Origin: Flavobacteriales bacterium
GTDB taxonomy: Bacteria > Bacteroidota > Bacteroidia > Flavobacteriales_E > Vicingaceae
Length of the DNA stretch: 56,677 nt
Direction of reading: 5' to 3'
Assembly: GCA_905339165.1 (NCBI GenBank)
Contig: CAJPFH010000038.1
Location: 1-56,677 of the forward strand
Shown here in pieces: positions 1 to 9,130 of the stretch. Both the position numbers and the translations under genes were made by a program. The notes under the pieces were generated by a model, which was not told the origin of the DNA, did no database searches, and saw only the letters and a program-made list of their open reading frames with translations. How positions within the stretch are numbered: position 1 is the stretch's first letter; every line of letters begins with the position of its first letter.

Positions 1-1
1 G

Positions 2-58
2 GCGCAACACCTATTGAAAGGTCGCGCCACCATGAACGAATTGTTCCAAGCATATTAA
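2..58 (+). CDS. possible 3' end of a gene cut by the window edge
   Basis: Reading frame 2 is open from the window edge to a TAA at 56-58 and would give about 18 C-terminal residues ending NELFQAY. I do not recognise the family. Frame 1 is also open, to a TAG at 124-126, but its peptide looks less protein-like and would run almost into the convergent gene that ends at 143. The assignment is tentative. Confidence 0.3.
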   Translation, partial: AQHLLKGRATMNELFQAY

Positions 59-142
59 TTGGTTTTAAGTTTCAGCAAAGATATAAACAAAAATCCTTAG
101 AATATATAACTATAAATCCTTTGTAGGGATAGAAACGAAACT

Positions 143-1333
143 TTATTTCCCATCGTTTCTAAAGGCACTGATTCCTGTAACATCCATGCCGGTAATAAGC
201 ATGTGTACATCGTGGGTTCCTTCGTAGGTAATAACTGATTCAAGGTTCATCATGTGCCTCATTAAAGAGTATTCTCCTGTGATGCCCATAGCACCATGTA
301 TTTGCCGAGCTTCGCGGGCTATCGTTAAAGCCATGTGTACATTATTTCTTTTTGCCATAGAGATTTGTGCCGTAGTGGCTCTGCCTTCATTTCTTAATAC
401 TCCTAGCCTCCATGTTAAGAACTGAGCTTTGGTAATTTCAGTAATCATTTCAGCTAATTTTTTTTGAGTAAGTTGAAACGAGGCAATGGGAACTTCGAAC
501 TGTATTCTTTCTTTGGAGTAACGGAGAGAAGAGTCGTAACAATCCATAGCGGCACCAATAGCTCCCCACGCAATACCAAAGCGGGCAGAATCGAGACAAC
601 CAAGCGGAGCTCCTAAGCCCGATTTATTAGGCAGTAAATTTTCTTTTGGAACCTTTACATTATTAAAAACCAATTCTCCGGTAGCTGAAGCCCTTAAGCT
701 CCATTTTCCGTGCGTTTCGGGAGTGGTAAAGCCTTCCATACCTCTTTCTACAACGAGGCCATGAATACGACCTTGTTCGTTTTTTGCCCATACTACAGCT
801 ATATCGGCTATGGGAGCATTAGTAATCCACATTTTTGCCCCGTTTAAAATGTAGTGGCTGCCAGCATCTTTAAAGTGAGTTACCATCCCGCCAGGATTAG
901 AACCGTGGTCTGGTTCGGTTAAACCAAAACAACCAATCATTTCACCGGTGGCCAGTTTGGGTAAGTATTTTTTCTTTTGTTCTTCGTTGCCGTATTTCCA
1001 AATAGGGTACATCACTAATGAACTTTGCACTGATGCAGTAGATCGTAAACCGGAATCGCATCGTTCTAATTCTTGCATAATAAGTCCGTACGAAATTTGA
1101 TCTAATCCTGCGCCTCCATATTCTTGCGGAATGTATGGCCCGAAAGCTCCTATTTCGGCAAGGCCTCCTATGAGTTGTTTTGGAAATTCGGCACGTTGCG
1201 AGTAGTCTTCGATAATGGGAGATACTTCTTTTTTTACCCATGCACGTACGGTGTCTCTAACCAATTTTTGTTCATCGGTAAGCAAATCGTCTAGTAAATA
1301 ATAATCGGGAGCCTGAAATCTGTCTGTTGCCAT
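143..1333 (-). CDS. gcdH: glutaryl-CoA dehydrogenase (acyl-CoA dehydrogenase family)
   Basis: A 396-aa flavoprotein expected to oxidise and decarboxylate glutaryl-CoA to crotonyl-CoA, passing electrons to ETF, in lysine and tryptophan breakdown. The whole acyl-CoA dehydrogenase fold is present. Two signatures point to the glutaryl-CoA branch: CDSGLRS followed by SVQSSLVMYPI at about residues 92-111 (substrate pocket Arg97/Ser98), and TYEGTHDVH at 369-377, where Glu371 is the expected catalytic base. WITNAPIADI lies in the FAD region. The length is that of the mature family enzyme. The gene stands alone and diverges from the cytochrome-like gene at 1464. The link to the kynurenine-pathway genes at 31.7 and 50.5 kb is inferred from chemistry; lysine breakdown is an equally possible role. 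Confidence 0.9.
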   Translation of the reverse strand: MATDRFQAPDYYLLDDLLTDEQKLVRDTVRAWVKKEVSPIIEDYSQRAEFPKQLIGGLAEIGAFGPYIPQEYGGAGLDQISYGLIMQELERCDSGLRSTASVQSSLVMYPIWKYGNEEQKKKYLPKLATGEMIGCFGLTEPDHGSNPGGMVTHFKDAGSHYILNGAKMWITNAPIADIAVVWAKNEQGRIHGLVVERGMEGFTTPETHGKWSLRASATGELVFNNVKVPKENLLPNKSGLGAPLGCLDSARFGIAWGAIGAAMDCYDSSLRYSKERIQFEVPIASFQLTQKKLAEMITEITKAQFLTWRLGVLRNEGRATTAQISMAKRNNVHMALTIAREARQIHGAMGITGEYSLMRHMMNLESVITYEGTHDVHMLITGMDVTGISAFRNDGK

Positions 1334-1447
1334 TTTTATAAAATTTTTAATGCAACAAATATCTAAATAAAACTTATAAAAAGGCTGAAAAAAAATAACA
1401 AACCGCAGGGATAGTATGATTTAAGGTAAAATGATTTTCAATTTGTT

Positions 1448-1455
1448 TAACTTCG
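1448..1455 (+). promoter_or_regulatory. -7 box (TAACTTCG) before the cytochrome-like gene
   Basis: The sequence matches the Bacteroidota -7 consensus TAnnTTTG/TAnnTTCG. It ends 8 nt before the preferred ATG at 1464, so the transcript would be nearly leaderless. No convincing TTG element is seen about 20 nt upstream. Confidence 0.35.
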
Positions 1456-1463
1456 CTTTTGAA

Positions 1464-1862
1464 ATGAAAGGCTGTATAAAGGAGAAAACAAACATTTATT
1501 TTTTTGTAATTCCAATACTGATGTGGTTTTACACTTCGTGTACTTATCGAATAGATGAATTGCCTGCACCTTCTAATCCTCCACAAAATCCGTTGGTAGA
1601 GGCATGCGATACAGCCACTATAACCTATACGAATTATGTAAAGAATATTTTAGACACAAAATGTAATTCTGTATATTGCCACGGGGGCGGAGCTCCCGGA
1701 AACTTTACTGCATATGTTGGAACAAAGGCCTCGGTAACAAATGGTTCTTTTAAAAAGAGAGTAATTGATGGCGTGCCTTCCTTTATGCCATCCGGTAATC
1801 CGTTGCCACTGCAACAACGCGATTCTATTTTAACATGGATTAATCAGGGAGCATGCGAATAA
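1464..1862 (+). CDS. small lipoprotein with a CX4CH heme c-like motif
   Basis: About 132 aa with the ATG at 1464; an in-frame ATG at 1431 exists but precedes the -7 box. A hydrophobic segment ends in WFYTSC, which resembles a lipoprotein signal. The mature part has an ILDTKCNSVYCHGGG segment, a CX4CH motif, and a later SFMPSGNPLP segment that could supply a distal Met, followed by DSILTWINQGACE. This layout is common in short Bacteroidota and planctomycete cytochrome c-like domains. It is probably a periplasmic or membrane-anchored monoheme protein; heme attachment is inferred. The 3' end overlaps the DUF5777 gene by 10 nt, which suggests translational coupling with that outer-membrane barrel. 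Confidence 0.65.
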   Translation: MKGCIKEKTNIYFFVIPILMWFYTSCTYRIDELPAPSNPPQNPLVEACDTATITYTNYVKNILDTKCNSVYCHGGGAPGNFTAYVGTKASVTNGSFKKRVIDGVPSFMPSGNPLPLQQRDSILTWINQGACE

Positions 1863-2743
1863 AATTTCTTATTCCGTTTTTTTTATGGCCACTTTTAAGT
1901 TTGGCTCAGGAAGATGTTTTACCGGCATTGAAAAAGGAAAAGGTGTACGAAATTTTTTTATCGAATAAAATTGTAAATGCCAATACCACACAAACCCTAA
2001 ACAAGCGAGTACTTGATTTTAGAATTACGCACCGTTTTGGAAGCATGTATATAGATAGCCCTCAGGGAAGGCATACACTGTTTGGTTTTGATAATGCCAG
2101 CAACATTCGTTTCTCTTTCGATTATGGAATTAGTAATAAACTAACCGTAGGAATAGGCAGAAGTAAAACCAAAGAGCATATCGATGCCAATTTTAAAATA
2201 CGTTTAATAGACCAAACAACCGATGCCTCCATGCCTTTGAGTTTAGCATGGTACAGTTGTATGTCGTTTACTCCGGAAGAAGACCCCGATACGAGTTACC
2301 GTGAATTTTCTAATCGATTATCATACACCCATCAACTTATACTGGCGAGCAAGCTAAGTTCTTGGTTGTCGGTAGTGCTTTTGCCCACATACCAACACCG
2401 AAATTATATCAAAGGTTTTATAAATCCAGAAAATCAGGCAAAAGAAACCAACGATCTTTTTGCTTTCGGAACGGGTATTAGGCTGAAGATAAGTAAAACC
2501 ACTTCATTGGTTGCCGATTATTTTCTTACCCACTCGCCTTACAGAAGAAACAATTCTTCTTTAGCATTTTATAATCCGCTTAGTGTGGGCGTGGAAATTG
2601 TAACCGGAGGGCATACCTTTCAGCTGAATATTACCAATGCTACAGGAATTTTAGAAAATGATTTTATTCCGCACACCAACGATACATGGATGAAAGGGGA
2701 GTATAAATTAGGATTTACCATTTCGAGACCCTTTAAGATGTAA
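1853..2743 (+). CDS. DUF5777-type outer-membrane beta-barrel protein
   Basis: A 296-aa protein with a Sec signal peptide (hydrophobic to about residue 18, cleaved near SLAQE). The rest has the alternating aromatic/polar pattern of a beta-barrel, with repeated strands such as LTVGIGRSKTKE and KLGFTISRPF and an aromatic or hydrophobic residue close to the C-terminus. I recognise it as DUF5777-like from the opening RVLDFRITHRFG. No enzymatic function is known to me. It is the second of four overlapping genes (cytochrome-like, this, DUF4271, hemD), so it is probably made together with the heme-motif lipoprotein. Its stop overlaps the next start as TAATG. Confidence 0.7.
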   Translation: MRIKFLIPFFLWPLLSLAQEDVLPALKKEKVYEIFLSNKIVNANTTQTLNKRVLDFRITHRFGSMYIDSPQGRHTLFGFDNASNIRFSFDYGISNKLTVGIGRSKTKEHIDANFKIRLIDQTTDASMPLSLAWYSCMSFTPEEDPDTSYREFSNRLSYTHQLILASKLSSWLSVVLLPTYQHRNYIKGFINPENQAKETNDLFAFGTGIRLKISKTTSLVADYFLTHSPYRRNNSSLAFYNPLSVGVEIVTGGHTFQLNITNATGILENDFIPHTNDTWMKGEYKLGFTISRPFKM

Positions 2744-3642
2744 TGGATATGAATCAAAGTGTTTTGCCAGATAGCATACAAAGCCCCGTTATTACTACTT
2801 TTATTAGCAGTAGCAAGCCAATAGAAAATGCCGATTCTCTGAGGCAAATTTCTTATTTCAACAGGCTCGATTCTGTTTTTAAATCGAATATTTCTACATA
2901 TGATACGCTCATTATTCAAGAACCAGTAAATAAAAATATGCTAATTACCGAACGCATAAGACAAAGCGGTAAGGGATATAAAGAACCTCAGTATAGAGAA
3001 CCTTTTGCAGAAGATTTAGTGTCGGGAATTTTATTGCTTGTTTTTCTGCTTTTGGGCATCACTTCTGCTATTGAAGGAAAACGAATTAAGCAGTTATATA
3101 GGGCGATGCTGGCTGTATCGTTTGCCAATGTGCTTAAACGAGAGGAAAAATTTATATCGCACAGAAGTTCTGTGATGTTGCTTTTGGCTTTTTTGTTAGG
3201 AGTTTCGCTTTGTGTATACAATGGAATTGATTATTACCGATATACAACGGATATTTCCGATAAAACAATACTTTTTATTACACTTTTTTTGGGTTTTATA
3301 TGTGTGTATTTTACAAAAGTAATTACGGTAACCTTTTTGGCTTTTGTATTTGAACAGAAGGAATTAGCTTCTAATTACATATTCAATTTACTGTTATTTA
3401 ATATTGGATCGGGGGTGTTGTTATTTCCTATATTAGTTCTATATACATACACCTTACTGCCTAAAGAAATAGTGTTAATGGTTTCATTTACAATGATTGC
3501 CTTTTTCATTAGTTACAGAACAATTAGAAACATTTATATGTCTATTCAGCAGGGGGCTGTTATGAGTTATATTTTTTTGTACTTTTGTGCACTCGAATTT
3601 TTACCGCTTATGGTGTTGATTAAATTACTAATTGCACCATAA
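2743..3642 (+). CDS. DUF4271 integral membrane protein
   Basis: 299 aa. The first 90 residues are hydrophilic. About seven hydrophobic segments then follow: near 94-112, 143-160, 175-192, 194-206, 214-240, 246-262 and 273-297. This is the architecture of Bacteroidota DUF4271, whose biochemical role is not known to me. The start ATG shares its A with the preceding TAA; a second Met codon two residues later could also serve. It overlaps hemD by 11 nt. DUF4271 next to hemD, rnpA and yidD is a recurring order in this phylum and supports the family assignment. Confidence 0.75.
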   Translation: MDMNQSVLPDSIQSPVITTFISSSKPIENADSLRQISYFNRLDSVFKSNISTYDTLIIQEPVNKNMLITERIRQSGKGYKEPQYREPFAEDLVSGILLLVFLLLGITSAIEGKRIKQLYRAMLAVSFANVLKREEKFISHRSSVMLLLAFLLGVSLCVYNGIDYYRYTTDISDKTILFITLFLGFICVYFTKVITVTFLAFVFEQKELASNYIFNLLLFNIGSGVLLFPILVLYTYTLLPKEIVLMVSFTMIAFFISYRTIRNIYMSIQQGAVMSYIFLYFCALEFLPLMVLIKLLIAP

Positions 3643-4429
3643 AGCAGGTTTAACGGGCAAAATAGAAAACTTTAAGACATTGAAAGTTAAAAGTATTTTA
3701 GTTTCTCAACCGAAACCCGAGACGGAAAAATCTCCGTATTTTGACTTAGCACAAAAATTTAAAGTGAAAATAGATTTTAAACCCTTTATACATTTAGAGG
3801 GCGTGCCTGCAAAAGATTTCAGGAAAGAGAAAATTACATTACAAGAGTATTCTGCCATAATATTTACCAGCCGAAATTCAGTAGATCATTTTTTTAGAAT
3901 TGCCGAAGAAATGAGATATGTTGTTCCCGAAACATTAAAATATTTTTGTATTTCTGAATCTACCGCCTATTACCTCCAAAAGTATGTTGTTTATAGAAAA
4001 AGAAAGATTTTTTATGGCAAACAAACTTTCAATGAGTTGATGGATATTATTAAAAAACATAAAGACGAGTATTTTTTATTGCCATGCTCCGATATTCATA
4101 AGCAAGATATCTCCAAACAATTAAAAGATTCGAATATTAAATTTGAAAAAGCAATACTATACCGAACCGTTTGCAGTGATTTAAAAGATTTAAAAAATGT
4201 AAACTACGATATTCTCGTATTTTTTAGTCCTTCCGGAATCACTTCTTTATTTCAGAATTTTCCAAACTTTAAACAAAGAGATACGAAGGTAGCCGTATTT
4301 GGACATACCACTGCAAAAGCTGCCCTGAAAGCTGGTTTAAAGATAGATATTTCTGCCCCTAACACAGAAGCACCTTCTATGACGATGGCTTTGGAGCAGT
4401 TTATTAAAAGAGAAAGCAAGAAAAAATAA
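3632..4429 (+). CDS. hemD: uroporphyrinogen-III synthase
   Basis: Up to 265 aa; cyclises hydroxymethylbilane to uroporphyrinogen III in cytosolic heme biosynthesis. The two-lobe HemD pattern is visible: ILVSQPKPE at the N-terminus, IIFTSRNSVDHFF around residues 77-89, a hinge near residue 125, and DILVFFSPSGITSLF around 192-206 followed by VAVFGHTTAKAALKAGL. The family is divergent, so the call rests on this spacing. The annotated ATG lies inside the preceding gene; a start nearer the first strand (KVKSILVSQPK) is possible but has no ATG. It closes the four-gene overlapping set. Confidence 0.85.
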   Translation: MHHKAGLTGKIENFKTLKVKSILVSQPKPETEKSPYFDLAQKFKVKIDFKPFIHLEGVPAKDFRKEKITLQEYSAIIFTSRNSVDHFFRIAEEMRYVVPETLKYFCISESTAYYLQKYVVYRKRKIFYGKQTFNELMDIIKKHKDEYFLLPCSDIHKQDISKQLKDSNIKFEKAILYRTVCSDLKDLKNVNYDILVFFSPSGITSLFQNFPNFKQRDTKVAVFGHTTAKAALKAGLKIDISAPNTEAPSMTMALEQFIKRESKKK

Positions 4430-4432
4430 GAC

Positions 4433-4463
4433 TTGTTTTAACTTCTCATTCCTTTTAACTTCG
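4433..4463 (+). promoter_or_regulatory. promoter for rnpA-yidD
   Basis: A TTG at 4433-4435 is followed after 20 nt by TAACTTCG at 4456-4463. This fits the Bacteroidota -33/-7 arrangement well. The predicted transcript begins around 4466-4469, about 20 nt before the TTG start codon of rnpA. Confidence 0.55.
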
Positions 4464-4487
4464 ATAGAATATAAAATATAGGGTATT

Positions 4488-4859
4488 TTGAGAGAAACAT
4501 TACCTAAAGGCGAAATATTGCGATCTAAAAACACCATAGACTTATTATTCAAAAGTGGAATATCTTTAGAAGAAAAGCCAATAAAAATGTTATACCTATT
4601 ATCCGAAAATAACACAGGAATAGAAGTGGGATTTACTGTTCCTAAAAAATGTTTTAAAAAAGCACATCAGCGTAATTTGTTGAGAAGAAGAATGAAAGAG
4701 GCTTTTAGAAAAAACAAAAAACATTTTTTGCCTCATTTACAAGGTAAAAATATTCAACTAAAAATGTTTTTAATTTATACCTCATTTCAGGCCACCGATT
4801 ATAAAACAATAGAGCGTAAAATAATTGTACTTTTACAGCGTTTAATAAAGGTAATTTAA
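4488..4859 (+). CDS. rnpA: ribonuclease P protein component, TTG start
   Basis: A 123-aa basic protein that binds RNase P RNA to process tRNA 5' ends. The RnpA pattern is clear: [20 protein letters not shown] at the N-terminus, GFTVPKK in the middle, and the signature [16 protein letters not shown] around residues 62-77. The start must be TTG at 4488: an in-frame TAG lies at 4479-4481, no ATG occurs before residue 34, and the family N-terminus begins exactly here. The stop overlaps the yidD ATG (TAATG), so the two genes are coupled. Confidence 0.92.
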   Translation: MRETLPKGEILRSKNTIDLLFKSGISLEEKPIKMLYLLSENNTGIEVGFTVPKKCFKKAHQRNLLRRRMKEAFRKNKKHFLPHLQGKNIQLKMFLIYTSFQATDYKTIERKIIVLLQRLIKVI

Positions 4860-5068
4860 TGAGTCGGTTCTTTATTTTTTTAATAAAATTATATCAGATT
4901 AGTATTTCGCCCTATCTTGGAAATAATTGTCGTTTTTCGCCAACTTGTTCGCAATACTGTATTGAAGCATTAAAAAAATATGGGTTTTTTAAAGGTATGC
5001 GTTATAGTATAAAAAGAATTTCAAAGTGTCACCCATTAGGTAGCAGTGGCTACGACCCTGTTCCCTAA
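4859..5068 (+). CDS. yidD: membrane protein insertion efficiency factor YidD
   Basis: A 69-aa YidD protein, thought to assist YidC-dependent insertion of inner-membrane proteins. The hallmark sequence is nearly complete: [35 protein letters not shown] and, near the end, [13 protein letters not shown], with the conserved cysteines. An amphipathic N-terminal helix is present. It directly follows rnpA with a 1-nt overlap, the usual bacterial order. Confidence 0.95.
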   Translation: MSRFFIFLIKLYQISISPYLGNNCRFSPTCSQYCIEALKKYGFFKGMRYSIKRISKCHPLGSSGYDPVP

Positions 5069-5087
5069 TAGTGTTAATATAAAATAT

Positions 5088-6776
5088 ATGAAAAAGATTT
5101 TCGGAAAAAGAATAACCATTATTGCAGTTGCAGTACTTGTTTCAATATCATCGTTTATTTCCTTAGGTTTTGTAAGCAGTTATTTTGAAGTATCTAAAAA
5201 CCTTGACATATTTGCCACGCTCTACCGTGAGCTAAATATTTATTATGTAGAGGATACCGACCCCGGAAAGTTAATGAAAACAGCTATTGACGCCATGTTA
5301 GAATCTTTAGACCCTTACACGGTTTATATTCCGGAGTCGCAAATAGAAGATTTTAAAATGATGATGACCGGGCAATACGGAGGCATAGGGGCCTCCATTC
5401 AAAATAGGGGAGATTATGTTATTATCACCGAACCCTACGAGAATTTTCCGGCACACAAAGCCGGTTTAATGGCCGGTGATAAAATTTTAGAAATAGACGG
5501 AAAGCTACTAAAAGGAAAGACATCATCCGAAGTAAGAGAAATTTTATTAGGGCAACCCAATACACCTGTAAAAATTTTAATTCAACGACCCGGCACAGAA
5601 GGAACCTTTGAAAAAACAGTAATACGAGAAGAAGTAAAAATTAATGATGTACCCTATTTTGGGATGTTAAATAACGAAACCGGATACATTAAACTTACAG
5701 GTTTTACAGAAACTGCCACCAAGGAAGTAAAAACAGCCCTTGTAGAATTAAAGGCAAAACAAGCAAAATCAATAATTTTAGATTTACGCGGAAATGGAGG
5801 AGGCTTGCTAAACGAAGCTGTTAACATTGTAAATTTATTTGTAAACAAAGGAGAGTTAGTGGTTAGTACCAAAGGAAAGGTTAAAGAATGGGAAAAAGAA
5901 TACCGGGCACTCAATACTCCGGTAGATACAGAAATTCCAATGGTTGTACTCGTTGATGGAGGGTCGGCTTCAGCATCGGAAGTGGTAGCCGGGGCGTTGC
6001 AAGATTTAGACCGAGCCATCGTAATTGGTCAAAATACATACGGAAAAGGCCTTGTGCAATCAGCTCGCCCCCTCTCGTATAACTCAAAATTTAAAGTTAC
6101 GGTATCTAAATATTACATACCCAGCGGGCGATGTATTCAGCGATTGGATTATTCTCACAGGGACGATGAAGGTAAAGTGAATGCTATACCCGATTCCCTT
6201 AGAAAAGAGTTTACCACATTAAAAAATAAACGAAAAGTTCTTGATGGGGCTGGTATAGAGCCCGATATTACCGTGGAAGAAGAGAAACCCAGCGAAATAC
6301 TTCAAAGTTTATTTAGTAATCATTTGCTTTTTGATTTTGCTACAGATTTTAGAATCAAGCATTCTTCCATAGAACCTGCTAAAACATTTAGGGTAAGTGA
6401 AAACGAATACAGCAATTTTATGGAATTTCTTAAAGATAAGGAGTATGATTATACCACGGTAAGCGAAGATATGTTGGAAAAACTAAAAGAAGCTTCTATT
6501 GAAGAAAAATATTATGCAAGTATAGAAAAGGAGTTTATTCTGTTAAAAGAGAAACTATCGCATAATAAAAATGAAGATTTGATTCTTTTTAAAAACGAAA
6601 TAAAAAACTTTTTGGAGATAGAAATAATATCCCGCTATTATTATCAGAAAGGACAGGTAGAAAATGCACTATCTAAAGATGATTGTATTAATGCCGCATT
6701 TGAAGTATTAGGAAATAAGCAGAAATACTCCAACATATTAAAAGGAATTGAAAAGGGAGATAAAACAAAAAAATAG
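5088..6776 (+). CDS. S41 carboxyl-terminal processing protease
   Basis: About 562 aa with the ATG at 5088. A GTG at 5046 would extend the frame into yidD and is rejected because the signal-anchor (MKKIFGKRITII...) starts at 5088. After the N-terminal membrane segment comes a CtpA-type N-domain with LDPYTVYIP, a PDZ domain at about 95-175 (GGIGASIQ, AGLMAGDKILEIDG), and the S41 core. The expected dyad is Ser295 in GGSASASE and Lys320 in TYGKGLVQ, with Gln324 also in place. It would cleave periplasmic proteins near their C-termini. The C-terminal 150 residues are charged and helical and look like a Bacteroidota extension. Confidence 0.92.
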   Translation: MKKIFGKRITIIAVAVLVSISSFISLGFVSSYFEVSKNLDIFATLYRELNIYYVEDTDPGKLMKTAIDAMLESLDPYTVYIPESQIEDFKMMMTGQYGGIGASIQNRGDYVIITEPYENFPAHKAGLMAGDKILEIDGKLLKGKTSSEVREILLGQPNTPVKILIQRPGTEGTFEKTVIREEVKINDVPYFGMLNNETGYIKLTGFTETATKEVKTALVELKAKQAKSIILDLRGNGGGLLNEAVNIVNLFVNKGELVVSTKGKVKEWEKEYRALNTPVDTEIPMVVLVDGGSASASEVVAGALQDLDRAIVIGQNTYGKGLVQSARPLSYNSKFKVTVSKYYIPSGRCIQRLDYSHRDDEGKVNAIPDSLRKEFTTLKNKRKVLDGAGIEPDITVEEEKPSEILQSLFSNHLLFDFATDFRIKHSSIEPAKTFRVSENEYSNFMEFLKDKEYDYTTVSEDMLEKLKEASIEEKYYASIEKEFILLKEKLSHNKNEDLILFKNEIKNFLEIEIISRYYYQKGQVENALSKDDCINAAFEVLGNKQKYSNILKGIEKGDKTKK

Positions 6777-6800
6777 TTTTCCATTAGTAAAGGCTATTTA

Positions 6801-8381
6801 ATGTTATCTCAAAAAAATATTTTAAAGCCTGAGAATATTTTATATTTCGGATTAATTCTTGTAGCCATAGGTCTCCCTCTGTCTAAATTTTTAATGAGTG
6901 TGGGGCAAATGTTTATTTTTCTTTCGTGGATATTATTGGGCAATTATAAACAGTTGCTTACAAATTACGTTAAAAGTACCACTGCAATAGCCGTAAGTGT
7001 ACTTTTTCTGTTACACTTATTAGGACTTCTATTTACCTCTGATTTTAAATATGCCCTTCAAGACATTCGGGTAAAGTTGCCTCTGTTTTTATTCCCATTG
7101 GTACTCTCTTCGTTTCGCCCGCTTACAAAAAATCAGTTTAAATGGATATTTTACATTCTTTCGCTATCTGTAATTTTATCTACTTTAATAGGCTTAATGC
7201 GATACTTCGGATGGTTTGGTTATGAGGTAATAGATAAAAGGGAAATTTCTGTTTTCATTTCTCATATTCGTTTTGGGCTTATTATGGTGGTGGCCATTAT
7301 TGCTTTAGCGTATTTTTTCAAAACCGAAAGCAGAATATTTAAAGTTTTTATTGCTACAGCCATTGTATGGTTGTGTTTTTTTATGTTAAGTATGGGTTTT
7401 CTTACGGGTTTAAGCGTATTATTTATTTTTTTAGGCATTTATTTTTTGAAGAAAATTTTTACGAAATATAAAACATCTCAATTGAAAACACCCATTATTC
7501 TCTTTCTTCTGTTAGCTATGCCATTTGGATTTATCTATTATACTATAACAGACTATTATAATATTAATAAACCCAAGCAAATCACTCTCTTAACTCGTAC
7601 AAAAGGAGGTGAAGCGTACTACCAAGATTTAACAGGCCAGCATAAAAACGCGGTAGAAAACGGTTATTTAATTTACAGAAATATTGCATGGAAAGAGTTG
7701 AAAGAGAGTTGGAATAATCGTAGTCAAATAGAGTATGATGGATTAGACTTAAACAATCAGCAAATTAAAAACACACTTCTACGTTTTCTAACATCAAAAG
7801 GATTAAATAAAGATGCCGAGGGTGTGGCCTCGTTGAGTTATAGCGAAATAAAAGCCATTGAAAATGGAATTGCCAACGTAAATTATACGCATCAGTCGGC
7901 TATTAAAACCCGATTACATCAGATTATTTGGGAAATAGATAATTATTTGCAAGGCAGAGATTATAATGGGCATTCAATAGTAATGCGATGGATATACTGG
8001 AAAACAGGTTTTAAAATTGTAAAAGAAAATTTTTTGTTAGGTGTTGGGACAGGAGATGTACAAAACGAATTTCAGAAAATGTATGAAAAAGAAAATTCTA
8101 TTCTTAGACCAGAGTTTCGACTAAGAGCACACAATCAGTTTATCACTTTTGCTATTACTTTTGGAGTGTTAGGATTGTTAGTATTTATAATAGCTTTATT
8201 CTACCCTTTATATAAACTAAAATTATATAATCGGTTTATTTATTTAGGTTTTTTTGTGGTAGTGGTAGCTTCCTTTATTACAGAAGATACGTTAGAGTCG
8301 CAAGCCGGTGTTACTTTTTATATTTTTATGCATAGTTTATTATGCTGGCTTTATCCTATAGAGCTTGATGATGATTTTTGA
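6801..8381 (+). CDS. O-antigen ligase/polymerase-like membrane protein
   Basis: 526 aa with about 10-12 hydrophobic segments split by a large hydrophilic loop (about residues 260-420), the layout of Wzy/WaaL proteins. The Wzy_C signature is in and after the loop: NFLLGVGTGDVQNEF followed by RAHNQFITFAITFGVLGLL, with the conserved His of the ligase family. Likely acts at the periplasmic face of the inner membrane on lipid-linked glycans. The convergent glycosyltransferase downstream overlaps its 3' end by 31 nt and supports a role in surface polysaccharide synthesis. Ligase versus polymerase cannot be decided. Confidence 0.8.
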   Translation: MLSQKNILKPENILYFGLILVAIGLPLSKFLMSVGQMFIFLSWILLGNYKQLLTNYVKSTTAIAVSVLFLLHLLGLLFTSDFKYALQDIRVKLPLFLFPLVLSSFRPLTKNQFKWIFYILSLSVILSTLIGLMRYFGWFGYEVIDKREISVFISHIRFGLIMVVAIIALAYFFKTESRIFKVFIATAIVWLCFFMLSMGFLTGLSVLFIFLGIYFLKKIFTKYKTSQLKTPIILFLLLAMPFGFIYYTITDYYNINKPKQITLLTRTKGGEAYYQDLTGQHKNAVENGYLIYRNIAWKELKESWNNRSQIEYDGLDLNNQQIKNTLLRFLTSKGLNKDAEGVASLSYSEIKAIENGIANVNYTHQSAIKTRLHQIIWEIDNYLQGRDYNGHSIVMRWIYWKTGFKIVKENFLLGVGTGDVQNEFQKMYEKENSILRPEFRLRAHNQFITFAITFGVLGLLVFIIALFYPLYKLKLYNRFIYLGFFVVVVASFITEDTLESQAGVTFYIFMHSLLCWLYPIELDDDF

Positions 8382-9124
8382 ATATGTAAGAGTTTTTTAT
8401 ATTTCAAAAAGGTTTCGTAAGCCATCAATTTAGAGATAATAAATCCGTTTTTTCCATCTAGGAAGCCTCTTTTAATAAAGTAGGCTTTAATAAATTTGGC
8501 GAGGGGTTTAAATAGCAGATGAAGTATACTGCTACTCTTCTTTAGGTTGTACATGGCTTTTGCCGAAACAGTACTGAAGTACTCTAATTGCTTGTAATGT
8601 TCTTCTATGGTGTAATACGAGTAATGTAAAATATTTCCTCTAAGATGTTTTATCTTGGTGTTTTCATTTAATTCGTAACGGTCGTGTGGATTAATTCCTT
8701 TCCACTGCCCTTTTCGGCTGTCCCACAACCTTAATTTTGTATCAGGATACCAGCCACAGTGTTTAATCCACTGACCGCAATAGTTGGTTAGGCGATTCAT
8801 TTTGTAGCCATCAAATGCCCAATGGTTTTTTATTGAAGCAATTTCTTGTTTCAGTGTATCGTCTAGAGCTTCATCAGCATCGAGAGAAAGGATAAAGGGG
8901 AATTTAGCTTGTGTAATGGCCCAGTTTTTCTGTTCTATATGCCCGTTAAATGCATGTTCTATAAATCGGGCTCCGTGTTGCAGGCATATTTCTTTTGTTT
9001 TGTCGGTAGAGAAAGAATCGACCACCACAACGTCATCAGCAATATCTTTTACCGAAAGAAGGCAACGCGCAATGTTTTTTTCTTCGTTGAACGTGATGAT
9101 TACTACCGAGAGTTCAATTTTCAT
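8351..9124 (-). CDS. family 2 glycosyltransferase (WaaE/KdtX-like)
   Basis: 257 aa. GT-A fold with VVIITFNEEKNIARCL at the N-terminus, VVVDSFSTDKTKEI around 33-46, and the metal/nucleotide motif LSLDADEAL near residue 80. The IEQKNWAI segment and the later LRGNILHYSYYTIEEH are typical of the lipopolysaccharide-core GT2 group related to WaaE. It probably adds a sugar to lipid A core or a related surface glycan at the cytoplasmic side. It follows the cyclase gene by 6 nt on the same strand, so it may be co-transcribed with it. Confidence 0.82.
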   Translation of the reverse strand: MKIELSVVIITFNEEKNIARCLLSVKDIADDVVVVDSFSTDKTKEICLQHGARFIEHAFNGHIEQKNWAITQAKFPFILSLDADEALDDTLKQEIASIKNHWAFDGYKMNRLTNYCGQWIKHCGWYPDTKLRLWDSRKGQWKGINPHDRYELNENTKIKHLRGNILHYSYYTIEEHYKQLEYFSTVSAKAMYNLKKSSSILHLLFKPLAKFIKAYFIKRGFLDGKNGFIISKLMAYETFLKYKKLLHIQKSSSSSIG

Positions 9125-9130
9125 TTAATA

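Noticed and set aside
5046-5087. GTG start giving 14 extra residues to the S41 protease
   Set aside because: It would overlap yidD, and the signal-anchor begins at the ATG at 5088.
8351-8381. Overlap of the O-antigen ligase-like and glycosyltransferase genes as a sign of a frameshift
   Set aside because: The genes are convergent, both proteins end normally, and no homology continues past either stop.
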